A stretch of DNA of 64,000 nucleotides from Microbacterium aurantiacum (GTDB lineage: Bacteria; Actinomycetota; Actinomycetes; Actinomycetales; Microbacteriaceae): NCBI RefSeq assembly GCF_021654035.1, contig NZ_JAJPDW010000003.1, forward strand, positions 62,001-126,000, given 5' to 3'. The notes beneath the pieces are model-generated. The model did no database searches and was not told where the DNA came from. It saw only the letters and a list, made by a program, of their open reading frames with translations. This document shows positions 37,299 through 45,388 of the stretch, in pieces. The position numbers were made by a program, and so were the translations under genes. Within the stretch, counting starts at the first letter, position 1. Each line of letters starts with the position of its first letter.

Positions 37299-38522
37299 AT
37301 GCGGCTATCGGTTCGCACCGGGCAAATCATGAGCGTTTGCGTAGGGTTGTTCATCGGGGGGATACCCGCGGGCGCAGTTGCGGAAGTAGAAGACCCCACT
37401 ATCTGGGACAAGACGCCGCCTTCGATCACATCGGTGTCCCTTGTCGAGAGCGGCCCGTTCTCGTACGGCGACACTGTCTCTGTGGCGTGGGCGGCTACGG
37501 ACGGCGGCGCCGGCGGGGGGTCTGGCGTCTGGTTGTTCCGCGTGAGTGGTATCGATAGTGCCAACAACGGCTTCTCGTTCGGAATGTCGTTGCCAAGGGG
37601 CAATACGTCCGCTAGTGGTGTCGCTACGTTCGTACTGGACGCGAGGGCGACACACTTCAACGGGCCGCTCGCGGACGGTCCGGTGCACATCTGGGAAGTC
37701 ATAGTTGAGGACCATCAGGGGAACCGAAGCAGCTGGGGTCGAATAGATGAGCTCCGTTTCGGCGTCAACGCCCCCGCTGCCTTTCGTAGCAAGGAGATCT
37801 CGCTAGGCCAAGACCTTGCGAGAGGCTACCTAACCCTCCAAACGTCCTTCTCTCCGCAACCTTCGGACCTCAGGTACATATGGCGCCGGGATGGCGAGCT
37901 TGTTGCTGAGGCCACGGGTGCTACATACGACATCGGTGCAGAGGACGCGGGGTCGCGGATCACGGGGCAGGTCCTCGCCACACGTGCCGGATTCGAGTCG
38001 ATCGACTTCACAAGTGGTGAGGTCGTCGTGCCACATGCGACAGTTCCGATCTGGCGCTTCTACTCTCCCGTGTATGGCGGGCACTTCTACACCGCGAGCG
38101 CTAGCGAACGTGACCGCCTGGCAGCCGCTGCAAACGGGCCTTGGAGATTTGAGGGTGAGGCTTACAGTGCCTTCGACGTTCAGCATCCCGGCTCCGTTCC
38201 GCTTTACCGCTTCTGGAACGCGGGGATCAAGGCGCACTTTTATACGACGAGCGAGGCTGAGCGTGATCGCGTACGCCGGGAGCTAGCGCACGAGTGGCGG
38301 TACGAGGATGTCGCCTTTTACGTCTATCCGCTCTCCTCCCAAGTCGAGCAAACGCGCATCGTGTCCCGCTTCTGGTCCCCATCGGGTCGACGACATTTCT
38401 ACACAGCATCGATCGAGGAGCGCGACAGTGTGAGAAGCAAGTACTCTCCGCAAACTTGGCGATACGAGGGCGATAGCTACCGGGTGCCTCAGTCGACAGC
38501 GCTGCTCTTTCCGGCTGGATGA
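37299..38522 (+). CDS. Secreted surface protein with Ig-like and DUF5648-type repeats
   Basis: The 407-residue protein has a signal peptide (MRLSVRTG, hydrophobic core, AGAVA cleavage near residue 25). Next comes a region with PPSITSVSLVESGPFSYGDT (about 36-55), typical of bacterial Ig-like modules, then LRYIWRRDGELVAEATGATYDIG (about 190-212), the linker-type domain common in actinobacterial surface proteins. From residue 247 there are three tandem DUF5648-like repeats with the cores GGHFYTAS, KAHFYTTS and RRHFYTAS, each followed by an ER(D)xV/L segment and WR(F/Y)EG/D. ATG 37299 has AAGGGGG 7 nt upstream. The gene is clearly poorer in GC than its neighbours and is flanked by 44-bp direct repeats, suggesting acquisition. 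Binding partner unknown. Confidence 0.78.
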   Translation: MRLSVRTGQIMSVCVGLFIGGIPAGAVAEVEDPTIWDKTPPSITSVSLVESGPFSYGDTVSVAWAATDGGAGGGSGVWLFRVSGIDSANNGFSFGMSLPRGNTSASGVATFVLDARATHFNGPLADGPVHIWEVIVEDHQGNRSSWGRIDELRFGVNAPAAFRSKEISLGQDLARGYLTLQTSFSPQPSDLRYIWRRDGELVAEATGATYDIGAEDAGSRITGQVLATRAGFESIDFTSGEVVVPHATVPIWRFYSPVYGGHFYTASASERDRLAAAANGPWRFEGEAYSAFDVQHPGSVPLYRFWNAGIKAHFYTTSEAERDRVRRELAHEWRYEDVAFYVYPLSSQVEQTRIVSRFWSPSGRRHFYTASIEERDSVRSKYSPQTWRYEGDSYRVPQSTALLFPAG

Positions 38523-38572
38523 CTCGGGTCTTCGTCGCCGATGGGCGCCGCGCGCCCTCTGGCGTCTGCAGG

Positions 38573-38616
38573 CCCCGCCGCCCGCGCCCACCCTGCGCGC
38601 GCGACGGGCGCGCGAG
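38573..38616. repeat. 44-bp direct repeat, right copy
   Basis: This is a 43/44 identical copy of 37191-37234 in the same orientation, 1.38 kb away. It falls between the secreted repeat-protein gene and manA. The internal palindrome is preserved. I saw no third copy elsewhere in the window. Confidence 0.85.
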
Positions 38617-38627
38617 GACCCGCGCAA

Positions 38628-38640
38628 TAAAGTGGGGGGC
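38628..38640 (+). promoter_or_regulatory. Leaderless promoter of manA
   Basis: TAAAGT at 38628-38633 stands 7 nt before ATG 38641. The G-run between them is too close to the ATG to serve as a ribosome site. The box abuts the right 44-bp repeat. Confidence 0.45.
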
Positions 38641-39777
38641 ATGCTGGCACCCCTCCGCAATGAACCGCGCGATTACGCCTGGGGCTCGACGACGCTGATC
38701 GCCGAACTCGAGGGACGCGAGCCCTCCGGACGCCCCGAGGCCGAGGTGTGGTTCGGCGCCCACCCCGGCGACCCGGCCGAGACCCCCGACGGGCGCCTCG
38801 ACGAGGTCCTGGGGGCGACGGATGCCCAGGAGCAGGCGCTGCCGTACCTGCTGAAGCTCCTGGCGGCGGGGTCGCCGCTGTCGATCCAGGCCCACCCGTC
38901 GCGTCCGCAGGCGATCGAGGGCTTCGCGCGGGAGGAGGCCGCCGGCATCGACCGTGACGCGCCCACGCGCACCTACCGCGACGCGAACCACAAGCCCGAG
39001 CTCATCGTGGCGGTGAGTCCGACGTTCCGGGCGCTCGCCGGCATCCGCGACCTGGACGCCACGCGCCGCTTCATCGCCGAGCTCGGCCTGTCGGCGGCGC
39101 CGCTCGCCGAGCGCCTGGCCACGGCGGTCGATTCGCTCGCCGACGTCATCGAGTGGGTGCTCGCGCCCTCCTCCGACGGCGACACCCGCGCCGTCATCGA
39201 CGCCGCCCTCGCGGCGACTTCGGAGGAGTTCGCCGCCGAGCTCGCCCTCGTGGCGGAGCTCGAGGCGGCCTACCCCGGCGATCCCGGGATCGTCGTGGCG
39301 ATGCTGATGAACCTCGTCGAGCTCCGCGAGGGGGAGGGGCTCTTCGTCCCCGCCGGCGTCCTGCACGCCTACCTGTCCGGACTCGGCGTCGAGCTGATGG
39401 CCGCGAGCGACAACGTCCTCCGCGGCGGGCTCACCCCGAAGCACATCGACATCGATGAACTCCTGGGCGTCCTGGACGCCCGGCCCTCCGCCGCGCCCAC
39501 CGTCGCCGCCGAGACCGTTTCGGCCGGGCTCGTGCAGTACCCGGTGCCGGTGTCCGACTTCGCCCTCGTGCGCGCCGACGTCACCGGCGGCGACGTCGAG
39601 CTTCCGGCATCCGGCGATGCGATCGCGCTCGCCGTTGCGGGCGACGTGGAGGTCTCCTCTGCGGGATCGGATGCCGTGCGCCTCCGCCCCGGACAGGCGG
39701 TGTTCGCGAGCGCCGACGAGGGGCCGCTGACCCTCCGCGGGGCCGGCACCGTCTTCGTCGCGACGCCGGGACGGTGA
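38641..39777 (+). CDS. manA: Mannose-6-phosphate isomerase, class I
   Basis: ManA interconverts fructose-6-phosphate and mannose-6-phosphate, feeding GDP-mannose for glycolipids and glycans. The 378-residue cupin has the zinc ligands in IQAHPSRPQA (near 80) and NHKPELIVAVSP (near 118), and the signature GVLHAYLSGLGVELMAASDNVLRGGLTPKH (near 240-268) with the catalytic arginine. ATG 38641 gives the family N-terminus (APLRNEPRDYAWGS); GTG 38632 is an alternative. In mycobacteria manA also lies near whiB2, DUF3499 and related genes, as it does here. The phosphomannomutase usually found nearby is not visible. Confidence 0.95.
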   Translation: MLAPLRNEPRDYAWGSTTLIAELEGREPSGRPEAEVWFGAHPGDPAETPDGRLDEVLGATDAQEQALPYLLKLLAAGSPLSIQAHPSRPQAIEGFAREEAAGIDRDAPTRTYRDANHKPELIVAVSPTFRALAGIRDLDATRRFIAELGLSAAPLAERLATAVDSLADVIEWVLAPSSDGDTRAVIDAALAATSEEFAAELALVAELEAAYPGDPGIVVAMLMNLVELREGEGLFVPAGVLHAYLSGLGVELMAASDNVLRGGLTPKHIDIDELLGVLDARPSAAPTVAAETVSAGLVQYPVPVSDFALVRADVTGGDVELPASGDAIALAVAGDVEVSSAGSDAVRLRPGQAVFASADEGPLTLRGAGTVFVATPGR

Positions 39778-39859
39778 GGTCGGACCGTTATCGAACGGTT
39801 CGACACGCCCGGCGCGTCGCAAAGGTTCAATACCGGGTTGAGGATTTACTATCCGCGAC

Positions 39860-39888
39860 TTGACCTCCGGGAATGACACGGGTGTAAT
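39860..39888 (+). promoter_or_regulatory. whiB2 promoter (TTGACC-17-TGTAAT)
   Basis: TTGACC at 39860-39865 and TGTAAT at 39883-39888 are 17 bp apart, close to a consensus vegetative promoter. Transcription should start near 39895, giving about a 45-nt leader before whiB2, which has a GGAG ribosome site. It is the best-formed -35/-10 pair in the window. Confidence 0.65.
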
Positions 39889-39939
39889 TACTCAAGCGCA
39901 AAACGCGTGATGGGGGATTCCCAGGGGGGAGAACGAGAG

Positions 39940-40266
39940 ATGACGACTTCGCACTATCGTTCCGGCGTTCCAGAAGACTGGTTCGTCGATCCGGTCAATC
40001 TCGGTGTGCCGGGCGTGCGCCGACCGGCCGTCGAGGACGAAGAGAACGCCCTCGCCTGGCAGACCGACGCACTGTGCGCCCAGACCGACCCCGAAGCCTT
40101 CTTCCCGGAGAAGGGCGGATCGACCCGCGACGCCAAGCGCGTGTGCACCACGTGCGACGTGCGCACCGAGTGCCTCGAGTACGCGCTGGCCAACGACGAG
40201 CGATTCGGCATCTGGGGCGGCCTCAGCGAACGCGAGCGTCGCAAGCTCAAGCGTCGCGCGAGCTGA
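39940..40266 (+). CDS. whiB2: WhiB-family iron-sulfur regulator, WhiB2/WhmD type
   Basis: WhiB proteins hold a redox- and NO-sensitive [4Fe-4S] cluster and act with the main sigma factor; WhiB2/WhmD is needed for septation. The 108-residue protein has the four cluster cysteines C46, C69, C72 and C78, the subfamily segment ALCAQTDPEAFFPEKGGST (44-62), YALANDERFGIWGG, and the basic tail ERERRKLKRRAS that contacts DNA. ATG 39940 has GGAG 8 nt upstream; an earlier ATG at 39907 lacks conservation. The neighbourhood with manA and DUF3499 matches the mycobacterial whiB2 locus. Confidence 0.93.
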   Translation: MTTSHYRSGVPEDWFVDPVNLGVPGVRRPAVEDEENALAWQTDALCAQTDPEAFFPEKGGSTRDAKRVCTTCDVRTECLEYALANDERFGIWGGLSERERRKLKRRAS

Positions 40267-40355
40267 GCGGCAGCCGCTCCCGCCTGTACCGCGCTCTGCG
40301 CGCCACGGCGCGTGCGCCACGACCCCGCGCCGCCGCCGCCTAGGCTTTCCCCGTC

Positions 40356-43211
40356 ATGCCCCTCCGAGTTCACGCCCTCCTCGTGGTGCGCCCCGACGGG
40401 CGCACGCCGGCCGCGTACCACCTGCGCCGTACCCTGGCGTCGCTGCGCGCACAGACGCGCCCGGTCGATGTCCTCACGATCGTGGTGTGCGGCGATGATC
40501 CCGGCGTCCGCGACGTCGTCTCCGCGGCGCCCGCGGAAGGCGTGATCACCGCGCCGGCATCGACCCGCTATGCCGAAGCCGTCGCTCTCGCCACCCGGCG
40601 CCTGGACGGCGATGCGGTGTGGCTCCTCGCCCAGGACACCGCCCCCGAGCCGGATGCGCTCGAGCGGCTCGCCGGCATCCTCGAGCTCTCGCCGACGGTC
40701 GCCTACGTCGCCCCGAAGGTCGTCCGTTGGGACGACCGGACCGAGATCGTCTCGCTCGGCGTGACGATGACCCGCGGGGGACGGGCCGTGGGGGTCTCCG
40801 ACGGCGAGCTCGACCAGGGCCAGCACGACGCGCGCGAGGACGCCCTCGGCGCCGATGTCCGCGGCATCCTCGTCCGATCCGACCGCTGGCGCGCGCTCGG
40901 CGGCCTCGACCGTGCGCTCCTCGGGGCCGACGAGGGCCTCGACCTCGGCATCCGTGCGCGCCTCGCCGGAGATCGGGTCTCGCTCGTCTCCAGCGCGGTC
41001 GTCGCCACCGCCGGCGACGGCGTCGCGGGTGAACCCGAGCCGCTGACGGCCGGTCGACGTCGTGCCGCGGCCCTGTCGTCGCGCACCGCGCAGCTGCACC
41101 GCCGCCTGGCCTACGCGCCCTGGTTCGTCGTGCCGCTGCACTGGCTGTCGCTGCTCCCGCTCGCCGTGGTGCGCTCGCTGCTGCACCTCGTGCGCAAGGA
41201 CCCCGGTCTCATCGTCCCCGAGTGGGCCGCGTCGATCCTCGTCACCGTGCGCCTGGCCGCCGTCTTCCGTGCGCGGCGCCGGATCGCGAAGAACCGCATG
41301 ACGTCGTGGCGGCAGTTGGACCAGCTGCGGATGTCGCGCGCCGAGTTCCGCGAACGACTCGACCATGAACCCGTCGACGACCTCGTCGCGGGCGCGCACC
41401 GCCGCGGCGAGCTCCGCTTCTTCTCGGGCGGCGCGCCGTGGCTCGTCCTCGGCGCCCTCGTGGTGTCGATCGCCGCGTTCCCGGCGCTCCTGGCCTGGCC
41501 GGTCCTCGGGGGTGGAGGAGTGCTGCCGCTGAGCGCCGACCTCGGCCAGCTGTGGGCGCAGACGCGCTTCGGGCTCCGCGCCGAGGGCTTCGACACGATC
41601 GCGCCTGCCGACCCCTTCGCCGCCCTCGTCGCGATCGTCGGATCGTTCACGCCGTGGGCGCCCTCGCTGTCGCTGGTGATCCTGTGGGTCGCCGCCCTCC
41701 CGCTCGCCGCGCTGGGCGGCTGGTTCGCCGCGACCCGCCTGACCGAGCGGTCGTCGCTGCGCATGGTCGCCGGCGTCCTGTGGGCCCTCGCCCCGACCTT
41801 CCTCGCGGCGCTGACCACGGGGCGTCCGGCGGCCGTGCTGCTGCACCTGCTCCTCCCGTGGCTGTTCGTCGCGGGGTCCGTCGCGCACCGCTCCTGGACC
41901 GGCGCGGGCATGGCCTCGCTCCTCGTGGTCGCCGTCGCGGCGGCATCCCCCTCTCTCGTCCCCGCGCTCGTGGTGCTGTGGTTCCTGGCGATGCTCGTGG
42001 TCCTCACCGCCCTCGGCGGCCGCGGCGCCAGCCGGCTGGTGTGGGTCATCGTGCCGCTCGTCGTCTTCGCCGCGCCTCTGATCTGGCGCGCGATCGCCAA
42101 CGGTGACGGGTGGGCGCTCCTCGCCGACCCCGGCGCGGTGTGGACGGGAGCGCAGGTGGCCGCCGATGCGGCGGGCCGCACCCTGCTCGTGTTCGGCATC
42201 CCCGCGCCGGATCTCCTCGGCTGGACGTCGTTCCTCGGTGACGTCCCGTCCTGGTGGGTTCCGCTCCTCGCCGCCCCGGTGCTGGTCCTCGCCCTCCTCG
42301 CCCCCGTCACCCGTCGGTGGCCGCAGGGCGTTGCGATGCTCGTGATCACGACGCTCGGCCTCGGCACCGCCTTCGCCGCGGTGGGGATCGCGGTGTCGTT
42401 CGCGCAGTCCATCCCCGTGGCGATCTGGCCGGGAGCGGCGCTCAGCCTCGCCTGGCTCGGGCTGGTCGGCGGAGCGACCGTGACCCTCGAAGCAGGGCTG
42501 CCCGCCCCCGCACGATGGACGCGGGTCCTCGTCGGTGCGGCGGCGTGCCTGAGCATCCTCGTCCTCGCCGTTCCTGCCCTCACCGCCGTCGCGCGCGGCA
42601 CCTCGAACCTCACCGACGGCCCCGCCTCGACCCTCCCGGCCTACGTCAGCGCCGAGGGGCGCGGCGACCCGAACGTGGGCACCATGATCCTCACGCCGCA
42701 GAACGACGGCGGCCTCTCGGCGCGCGTCGTGTGGGGCGCCACCGAGACCCTCGACGGTCAGGCGACGTCGCTGCGCACGCGGACCACGGCCGCGCCGGCG
42801 GACGTCCTCGTCGCCGAGATCGCCGCCGACCTCGTCACGTCGTCGGCGGACGGCGCCGTCGAAGCGCTCGCCTCCCGCGGCGTCGGGTTCGTCCTCCTCG
42901 CCTCGGCCGCGCCGCCGGAATCCGACATCGCCCGCGGCACCCGCCTGTCGGCGGCGAACGCGATCGCGCAGCGCGGCACGCTCGACGGAGTCGGCGAGAC
43001 CGCCCGCGGCACGCTCTGGCGCATCACCCCCGAGATCACCCCCCGCCCGGCCGAGCCGACCGCGATCCGCGACATCGCCACGGGGATCGCCATCTCGCAG
43101 CTCGTCGTCGTCGGCATCGCGCTGCTGCTGGCCGTCCCCACCGCCGCGTCCCGGCGCGAGGCGCGTCGGACACCGCGCACCGTCGGCACCACGACAGGAG
43201 CATCCGCATGA
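40356..43211 (+). CDS. Large membrane GT2 glycosyltransferase, DUF5719-linked type
   Basis: The 951-residue protein starts with a GT2-like domain (residues 1-240): LLVVRPDGRTPAAYHLRRTLASL, then WLLAQDTAPEPDALERL near 88-105, where the metal site is DTA rather than DxD, so catalytic activity may be altered or lost. From residue 370 there are about 12 hydrophobic helices, then an extracytoplasmic domain of about 150 residues and a final helix near 905. TAGGCT lies 9 nt upstream of ATG 40356. The stop overlaps the DUF5719 gene (ATGA). This gene pair beside whiB2 is widespread in actinobacteria, but its product is not characterised to my knowledge. An envelope glycan role is likely. Confidence 0.8.
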   Translation: MPLRVHALLVVRPDGRTPAAYHLRRTLASLRAQTRPVDVLTIVVCGDDPGVRDVVSAAPAEGVITAPASTRYAEAVALATRRLDGDAVWLLAQDTAPEPDALERLAGILELSPTVAYVAPKVVRWDDRTEIVSLGVTMTRGGRAVGVSDGELDQGQHDAREDALGADVRGILVRSDRWRALGGLDRALLGADEGLDLGIRARLAGDRVSLVSSAVVATAGDGVAGEPEPLTAGRRRAAALSSRTAQLHRRLAYAPWFVVPLHWLSLLPLAVVRSLLHLVRKDPGLIVPEWAASILVTVRLAAVFRARRRIAKNRMTSWRQLDQLRMSRAEFRERLDHEPVDDLVAGAHRRGELRFFSGGAPWLVLGALVVSIAAFPALLAWPVLGGGGVLPLSADLGQLWAQTRFGLRAEGFDTIAPADPFAALVAIVGSFTPWAPSLSLVILWVAALPLAALGGWFAATRLTERSSLRMVAGVLWALAPTFLAALTTGRPAAVLLHLLLPWLFVAGSVAHRSWTGAGMASLLVVAVAAASPSLVPALVVLWFLAMLVVLTALGGRGASRLVWVIVPLVVFAAPLIWRAIANGDGWALLADPGAVWTGAQVAADAAGRTLLVFGIPAPDLLGWTSFLGDVPSWWVPLLAAPVLVLALLAPVTRRWPQGVAMLVITTLGLGTAFAAVGIAVSFAQSIPVAIWPGAALSLAWLGLVGGATVTLEAGLPAPARWTRVLVGAAACLSILVLAVPALTAVARGTSNLTDGPASTLPAYVSAEGRGDPNVGTMILTPQNDGGLSARVVWGATETLDGQATSLRTRTTAAPADVLVAEIAADLVTSSADGAVEALASRGVGFVLLASAAPPESDIARGTRLSAANAIAQRGTLDGVGETARGTLWRITPEITPRPAEPTAIRDIATGIAISQLVVVGIALLLAVPTAASRREARRTPRTVGTTTGASA

Positions 43212-44620
43212 GCGAGGGACGGGGTCGCCGGGCCGCCCGCACCGGTGCGCGCCTGATCGCCGGAGGGGCAGTGGCGGCCGGTGTGGTGGTCGCCGTGGTC
43301 GCCGGGCTGACCGCGCCGTGGCCGACGATCCAGCGCGAGCCGGCCGAGATCGCCGCGGTCCCCGCGCCCGCTCCCGTGGTCCTCGCCTGCGGCGGAGGGC
43401 TCCTCTCGCTCGGGCGCGACCCCGTCGCCGCCGACGGGCTGAGCATCGCCGCGACGGCGTCGGTCACGGCGGGTGCGCGCGCGGAGGTCGCCGTTCCCGA
43501 TCCCGTCGCGCTCGATGCGCCGTTCCTGACCGAGGGCGACGGAGGTGCCGCGTTCACGGCGCTCCCCGAGGGGCGCACCCGCGCCGACATCGCCGCCGCC
43601 TCCTCCGCGCAGATCGCCGAGCCCGACCTCGCCGGGTACGCGGCATCCGCGTGTCGTCCGCCGCTGCTGGAGTCGTGGCTCGTGGGCGGCTCGGCTGCCA
43701 CGGGAGCCGCCGACCTCGTGGTGCTGAGCAACCCGGGGGACGTCGCCGCGACCGTCGAGCTCGCCGTGTTCGGCGCGGAGGGACTCACCGTCCCGCCCGG
43801 CGGTGCGGGCGTCGTGGTGCCGCCGCGTTCGCAGGGTGTCGTCCCGCTCGCCGGCCTCGCCATCGGCGAGGAGCGCCCGGTCGTGCGCGTGCAGGCGACC
43901 GGTGCGCCGGTGCAGGCGTCGCTGCAGTCGAGCATCACGCGCACCCTCACCGCCGGCGGCGTCGACCAGGTCGGCGCCCTCGCGCAGCCGGCGACGGATG
44001 CCGCGATCCTCGGCGTCACGGTCACCGGCGGAACGGTCGACGCGGCCCAGGTGCCCACCGTCGTGCGCGTGCTCTCGCCCTCCGCCGACGCCACGGTCCG
44101 CGTGACCGTCACACCGGTGGGATCCCCGACCCCCGCCCTCACCCCGACCGAGGTCGACCTCGTCGCCGGCGAGCCGATCGAGGTCGACCTCGGCGGGCTC
44201 GAGAACGGTACCTACACCGTCGATGTCGCGGCCGATCAGCCGGTCGTCAGCGCCGTCTGGCAGGCCACGGGCTTCGAGGCGGGCGACGACTTCGCGTGGT
44301 ACACGCCCGCACCGCTCGTCGACGTCCCGAGCGTCTTCGCCACCCCTGCCGGTCCCGAACCCGTGCTGACCCTGCAGAACCCCGGCGACCAGGACGCCAC
44401 GGTCGTCCTTGCCGCCGCGGACGGCGGTTCCCGCGTCGAGGTCATCGTCCTGGCGGGGGAGAGCACGACCCTGCGGTTGGCCCCGCAGACCGTCTACACG
44501 CTGGACGCGGCATCCGTCCCCATCCGTGCGGCGGTGTCGCTCGCGGGCGACGGCGCCCTTGCGGGCTACCCCGTGTGGCCGGCGGATGCCGCGGCTCCGC
44601 CGATCATCGTCTACCCCTGA
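43208..44620 (+). CDS. DUF5719 family secreted/membrane-anchored protein
   Basis: The 470-residue protein has an N-terminal signal anchor (basic RRAARTGAR, hydrophobic 16-38). The rest is a beta-rich extracellular chain with recurring units such as ADLVVLSNPGDVAATVELAVFG and EPVLTLQNPGDQDATVVLAAA, typical of DUF5719. Acidic, valine- and alanine-rich composition suggests Ig-like folds. ATG 43208 overlaps the stop of the membrane glycosyltransferase (ATGA), implying translational coupling and joint function at the outer membrane face. No catalytic motif is seen; it may be an assembly partner. The frame is open upstream only as a shadow. Confidence 0.82.
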   Translation: MSEGRGRRAARTGARLIAGGAVAAGVVVAVVAGLTAPWPTIQREPAEIAAVPAPAPVVLACGGGLLSLGRDPVAADGLSIAATASVTAGARAEVAVPDPVALDAPFLTEGDGGAAFTALPEGRTRADIAAASSAQIAEPDLAGYAASACRPPLLESWLVGGSAATGAADLVVLSNPGDVAATVELAVFGAEGLTVPPGGAGVVVPPRSQGVVPLAGLAIGEERPVVRVQATGAPVQASLQSSITRTLTAGGVDQVGALAQPATDAAILGVTVTGGTVDAAQVPTVVRVLSPSADATVRVTVTPVGSPTPALTPTEVDLVAGEPIEVDLGGLENGTYTVDVAADQPVVSAVWQATGFEAGDDFAWYTPAPLVDVPSVFATPAGPEPVLTLQNPGDQDATVVLAAADGGSRVEVIVLAGESTTLRLAPQTVYTLDAASVPIRAAVSLAGDGALAGYPVWPADAAAPPIIVYP

Positions 44621-44635
44621 GACGGGTTCGTCGTG

Positions 44636-45070
44636 TCAGTGGAAGCGGTCGTGACCGAGATCCCACGGATCCCGGTCGAGGTACTGCGCGGCGGCACGGA
44701 AGACGGCACCTTCGACGATCATGCGCCGATGCAGGTCGTCGTCGCGGTGCGGGTGGCCGAGGCGCTCGATCGGCAGCCGGTAGAGCACGATGCGTCGCTC
44801 GTCCGACAAGACGCTCCAGCGCGGGATGCCGTCGGCATCCGCCGCCGTGGGCATGTCCGCGATCTCGAAGCGGACCTCGCGCAACTCGGGCCACGCCGAG
44901 CGGAGGAACTCCACCGCGGTGCCGACGGCGAGGTCGAACCGCTCAACGCGCGTGTCCAGCGGCGGGAGCGGGGGACGGACGACGGCGCTGCGGCCCTCGC
45001 GTCCGTGCCGGCCGTGCCGGGAGCGACGGGCCGGAGCCTTCTCCGGGGTGCGCGTACGCCGCCATGCCAT
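44636..45070 (-). CDS. Zincin-like metallopeptidase family protein with degenerate active site
   Basis: The 144-residue protein resembles mycobacterial Rv3259. It shares a basic N-terminus with RSRHGRHGRE, a core RFDLAVGTAVEFLRSAWPELREVRFEIADMP (about 45-75), the IVLYRLPIERL strand, and a final helix RMIVEGAVFRAAAQYL where related zincins have HExxH. The histidines are absent here, so peptidase activity is unlikely. ATG 45070 is chosen; GTG 45076 is possible. It converges with DUF5719 and is divergent from DUF3499, the conserved order in actinobacteria. Function unknown. Confidence 0.78.
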   Translation of the reverse strand: MAWRRTRTPEKAPARRSRHGRHGREGRSAVVRPPLPPLDTRVERFDLAVGTAVEFLRSAWPELREVRFEIADMPTAADADGIPRWSVLSDERRIVLYRLPIERLGHPHRDDDLHRRMIVEGAVFRAAAQYLDRDPWDLGHDRFH

Positions 45071-45125
45071 GGACACAGCCTACGTCGTGCGGCGCGGCAT
45101 CCGTCCGACCCGGGTCCTCCGCGAC

Positions 45126-45138
45126 TAGGGTCGAGGCG
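45126..45138 (+). promoter_or_regulatory. Leaderless promoter of the DUF3499 gene
   Basis: TAGGGT at 45126-45131 is 7 nt from ATG 45139 and no ribosome site intervenes. The 68-nt gap to the divergent metallopeptidase-like gene probably holds both promoters. Confidence 0.5.
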
Positions 45139-45345
45139 ATGCGCGAGAGACTGTGTTCCAAGGTCGGGTGCGCCCGCGAGGCCGTGACGACCCTGACGTA
45201 CGACTACGGCGACCAGATGGCGGCCCTCGGCCCGCTGGGAGCGGGCAACGACCCGCACGCCCACGATCTGTGCGCCATCCACACCGACCGGCTGTCGGTC
45301 CCGCGCGGATGGGTCGTCGTCCGCCACGAGACGCTGCGCGTCTGA
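45139..45345 (+). CDS. DUF3499 small protein
   Basis: The 68-residue protein matches DUF3499: it begins [21 protein letters not shown], with [11 protein letters not shown], then [17 protein letters not shown]. Cysteines C6 and C11 plus C51 and H54 form a possible small metal-binding site. It is conserved in actinobacteria beside the Rv3259-like gene. ATG 45139 is set by the -10 spacing and the family N-terminus. A much longer frame runs upstream in phase, but it crosses the DUF5719 and metallopeptidase genes out of frame and is not coding. Role unknown. Confidence 0.88.
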   Translation: MRERLCSKVGCAREAVTTLTYDYGDQMAALGPLGAGNDPHAHDLCAIHTDRLSVPRGWVVVRHETLRV

Positions 45346-45388
45346 CGCACGCCGCCGGCCCCGATCCGGCGCGTGGGAGAATGGTGGA

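Noticed and set aside
39784..39799. Hairpin ACCGTT-ATCG-AACGGT after manA as a terminator
   Set aside because: The stem is only 6 bp with no T-run. It could equally be a small operator half-site upstream of whiB2.
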